Shown here piece after piece: positions 9,606 to 11,792 of a stretch of 11,792 nt of DNA. The notes beneath the pieces were generated by a model. It saw nothing but the letters and a program-made list of their open reading frames with translations, ran no database searches and was not told the DNA's origin. Source of the DNA: Nitrososphaerota archaeon (lineage in GTDB: Archaea > Thermoproteota > Nitrososphaeria > Nitrososphaerales > Nitrosopumilaceae); NCBI GenBank assembly GCA_018263495.1, contig JAANXC010000043.1, forward strand, positions 1 to 11,792, in the 5' to 3' direction. A program made the position numbers and the translations under genes. Each line of letters starts with the position of its first letter. Position 1 is the first letter of the stretch.

Positions 9606-11792
9606 GCTTTTCTTTTTCTTCGGATATATACAATGATTCCAACTATTATTGCGCCAATTATTGCTAAGACAATGCCAGTGTATGATGTACCATCAGAGCT
9701 GGTCTCTATCTCCGAAATAGGAACGGCTGGAAGTTCAGTTTGCCCTTCAACTACGAGAAAACTGGTCTCATAGACATCTGGTCTTAGTGCTTCTTCTGAT
9801 GAGGCAAAGACCTTCAATGTATTTGCTCCAACATCAAGCTGTAAAGTTTCTTCTTCTGTTAATCCAATTTCAGATAAACCGTTCGAAATTAATTTCACTC
9901 CTGATGTGACTGTCTCACCTTTAGAGTTTGAGATGAAATAATGAATTGCAGACGAGTCGGTTGTATGAACTCTAACAGAGAGTTCTTTTTTCAAATCCAC
10001 AACGTTTGGAATTTCCACATTAGTGATTTTTGGAAACTTGATTTGCTCAAACTCCTTCCACTTTCCAGCGTCAAAAGGATATCCTGTTGAATCAAATGAA
10101 TGGATGGTGATAGTCCTTGATTCTGGTGAATAGTTGTCAAGGTAAAAAGGTCCGTTGCTGACTACCGCATGTCCGTTTTCATCAATCCATTCTATGGCAG
10201 CATCATAGCGTTGCTCAAAATATTGCCATCCATATTCCGAACCTTGCAATGATGACGGAATATACTTTATCTCTTTGAATTCTGCAAGTTGTTCCTTGAT
10301 CATGTTCGCATCATTTGGAACAATCAATGAAAGCCAGTTTACACTCTTGCTAACACTGCCAGAGCGTGAGAAGGAAACCTTGCCGTCGAGAACGGCATCC
10401 TCTGATGCAGCGACAATCTCCCAAGGCATACTACTCCAAGGTGCTGCCCATGCAGCTATTTCCGCTTCGTCAAAGTGCCAATAATCAACATAAACTTCTA
10501 CAGTATCATCATCTATCTGCTTTATTCCCACTAGCGTTTTGGCATTTTGCATGGCTTGCGGAGAATACTCAGAATCGTATGTATTATCTCCCTCTTGCTG
10601 TTCAGAACCCCATTCCTGTAGGAAATACAGAGAGTACAGTATGTCATTCATGTCAATCGTTTCTCCGTGATGCCAGTTGCCAAGGATTAGATCAAATGTA
10701 ATCTTGCTTGTTGCCTTACTGCCAGCTCCAACGTTTTCCCAGCTTTGAGTATCTATATTCCATAAAATTGCATCCTCAGGAACAATGACTTTTTCATCAC
10801 TGCCAAAATTTTCAACTTGCCAGTCTGTACGAATTGGAATGATCTTGCCAGTAAATGGGTGACTAAAGACTCCGGGATCATAAAGGTTGAGCCATATTTG
10901 ATTACTGTATGTATCGCTAAATCCGCTAACTGGATTCCATGCACCCTGATAGATTTGTTTGACTCCTACTACCAATGAATTATCTTCAGATTTTGCATTC
11001 ATTGTTGTAAATCTCGTAGGAACACCTGCACCAAGTGCGTTGATGATTCCGTCAATGTCGTCATTGGCAACGTATTGGTCTGTCTTGCTTGCAAGAAAAA
11101 TTCTGACAGATTCACTTACACCCTCTTTTGTTGCTTGTTTAATCAAAGAAGATCTTTCTTCAGCAGATTTGAAATCGCTAACGTAGATTTTTTTGGTTAT
11201 AGAGTCAATGTAGTCATTTTTGTAATTCCAGTATGTTGGATCATTGTTGCCTGGCATGTTTGAAAACCATGGAGAGTACATTTGCGCAAGCCCGACTGAA
11301 TCATACTTTGCAAATCCAGAGCTGCCCCATCCCTCAGTGTAAAGGTGCCATTTCTGGTCTGCTGGGTTTGAACCGTAAACAACTACGAACGCCTTGTTTA
11401 GATCACCAAAATCCTTGTTCACCTTGAAACCAATCTTTTCAAGTTCTGTAGACAGAATTCCGCCTATGGATTTTCTTACGGGATCATCACTTCTAATAAA
11501 AAATGTAATTTCAATTTGCTCGCCACCATAATACCAATACCCGTCAATTTTTTCAGCACCTGCTTCTTCAAGCTCGTGTGAAATTATTTCATCAGCTAAT
11601 GCAGGATTGTATTTGAAATGGAATGACTCTAGTTCCTCTATGATGGAAAGATAATCAGCTGCAAATATACCATAGTTTGAAATCATGGTATTGCCATAAC
11701 CGCCAATAAGTTCGTTAACAATTAGATTCCTATCTATGAGATAATTCAGTGCGAATCTTAACTCGGTAATTGAAAATGGGTTGAAACTTTCA
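9602..11792 (-). CDS. Family-5 extracellular solute-binding protein (peptide/nickel type), partial
   Basis: This is the cell-surface binding component of a Dpp/Opp-type ABC importer. The 5' end lies beyond the right edge; 729 residues are visible, numbered from the first full codon. Residues 11-26 hold the helix motif LRFALNYLIDRNLIV, typical of these proteins. A new lobe-like start, SLVVGVKQ followed by GAWNPVSG, appears near 272. The NWHHGETIDMNDI motif (372-384) corresponds to the FHDG element, and SNGPFYL lies at 545-551. An Ig-like beta domain (about 590-685) is followed by a membrane helix (704-723) and a basic RRKRK end, which anchors the protein outside the cell by its C-terminus. In-frame codons continue to the window edge, so the ATG at 11686 is internal and not a start. 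Substrate unknown; peptides are the family norm. Confidence 0.9.
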   Translation of the reverse strand, partial: ESFNPFSITELRFALNYLIDRNLIVNELIGGYGNTMISNYGIFAADYLSIIEELESFHFKYNPALADEIISHELEEAGAEKIDGYWYYGGEQIEITFFIRSDDPVRKSIGGILSTELEKIGFKVNKDFGDLNKAFVVVYGSNPADQKWHLYTEGWGSSGFAKYDSVGLAQMYSPWFSNMPGNNDPTYWNYKNDYIDSITKKIYVSDFKSAEERSSLIKQATKEGVSESVRIFLASKTDQYVANDDIDGIINALGAGVPTRFTTMNAKSEDNSLVVGVKQIYQGAWNPVSGFSDTYSNQIWLNLYDPGVFSHPFTGKIIPIRTDWQVENFGSDEKVIVPEDAILWNIDTQSWENVGAGSKATSKITFDLILGNWHHGETIDMNDILYSLYFLQEWGSEQQEGDNTYDSEYSPQAMQNAKTLVGIKQIDDDTVEVYVDYWHFDEAEIAAWAAPWSSMPWEIVAASEDAVLDGKVSFSRSGSVSKSVNWLSLIVPNDANMIKEQLAEFKEIKYIPSSLQGSEYGWQYFEQRYDAAIEWIDENGHAVVSNGPFYLDNYSPESRTITIHSFDSTGYPFDAGKWKEFEQIKFPKITNVEIPNVVDLKKELSVRVHTTDSSAIHYFISNSKGETVTSGVKLISNGLSEIGLTEEETLQLDVGANTLKVFASSEEALRPDVYETSFLVVEGQTELPAVPISEIETSSDGTSYTGIVLAIIGAIIVGIIVYIRRKRKA

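Noticed and set aside
10366..10701. Plus-strand ORF of 111 codons inside the solute-binding-protein gene
   Set aside because: It is antisense to a protein with clear family motifs; the composition is that of a reverse-frame shadow.
11684..11686. ATG as the start of the solute-binding protein
   Set aside because: The frame continues to the window edge with the conserved ALNYLIDR motif upstream, so this Met is internal.
1..11792. CRISPR array, insertion sequence, integrase or phage genes
   Set aside because: No regularly spaced repeats, transposase motifs or att-like repeats were seen.

Overview
The window looks like chromosomal DNA from an ammonia-oxidising archaeon of the Nitrososphaerota (Thaumarchaeota), probably the Nitrosopumilales. 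The sequence is AT-rich. Genes lack Shine-Dalgarno sites and mostly have a TATA-like element about 25-35 bases before the start codon, as expected for leaderless archaeal transcripts. The mix of products also fits: a long family-5 solute-binding protein with a C-terminal membrane anchor, a geranylgeranyl-reductase-family flavoprotein, a bacterial-type cold-shock protein, DUF99, and the beta-rich exported domain common in thaumarchaeal surface proteins. The assignment rests on gene content and style, not on a marker gene. I see no tRNA, rRNA, CRISPR array, insertion sequence or integrase.

Layout. 1-978: a metal-type ABC ATPase (cut by the left edge) diverges from a NikR-like regulator, with a candidate operator between them. 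1012-2108: a run of leftward genes: cold-shock protein, an unknown 128-residue protein and an unlisted 53-residue protein. A 300-base gap before the cold-shock gene holds a long hairpin that may be an RNA. 2231-4263: a beta-hydroxyacid dehydrogenase, a Cys-rich mini-protein, DUF99 preceded by an overlapping 40-residue membrane protein, and a small zinc-finger protein. 4283-5548: a double winged-helix regulator and an unknown protein with a ribbon-helix-helix-like N-terminus, separated by a promoter region with three GTTAAC sites one helical turn apart and a T19A7 tract. 5680-7715: a membrane-anchored exported protein, a possible 23-residue microprotein, a stand-alone MEDS sensor protein, and a convergent pair (winged helix plus four-helix membrane protein). 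7776-9605: the reductase and a SAM methyltransferase in one tight operon. 9602-11792: the solute-binding protein, whose N-terminus lies beyond the right edge.

How the genes fit together. Much of the window is regulatory: five probable DNA- or RNA-binding regulators and one sensor domain in under 12 kb. The clearest units are the NikR-like/metal ABC pair, the reductase/methyltransferase operon (likely acting on an isoprenoid lipid or quinone), and the winged-helix/membrane-protein pair. The best candidates for undescribed biology are the NikR-like protein with an altered metal-ligand set and its putative operator, the hairpin upstream of the cold-shock gene, the GTTAAC array, and the lipid-modifying operon.
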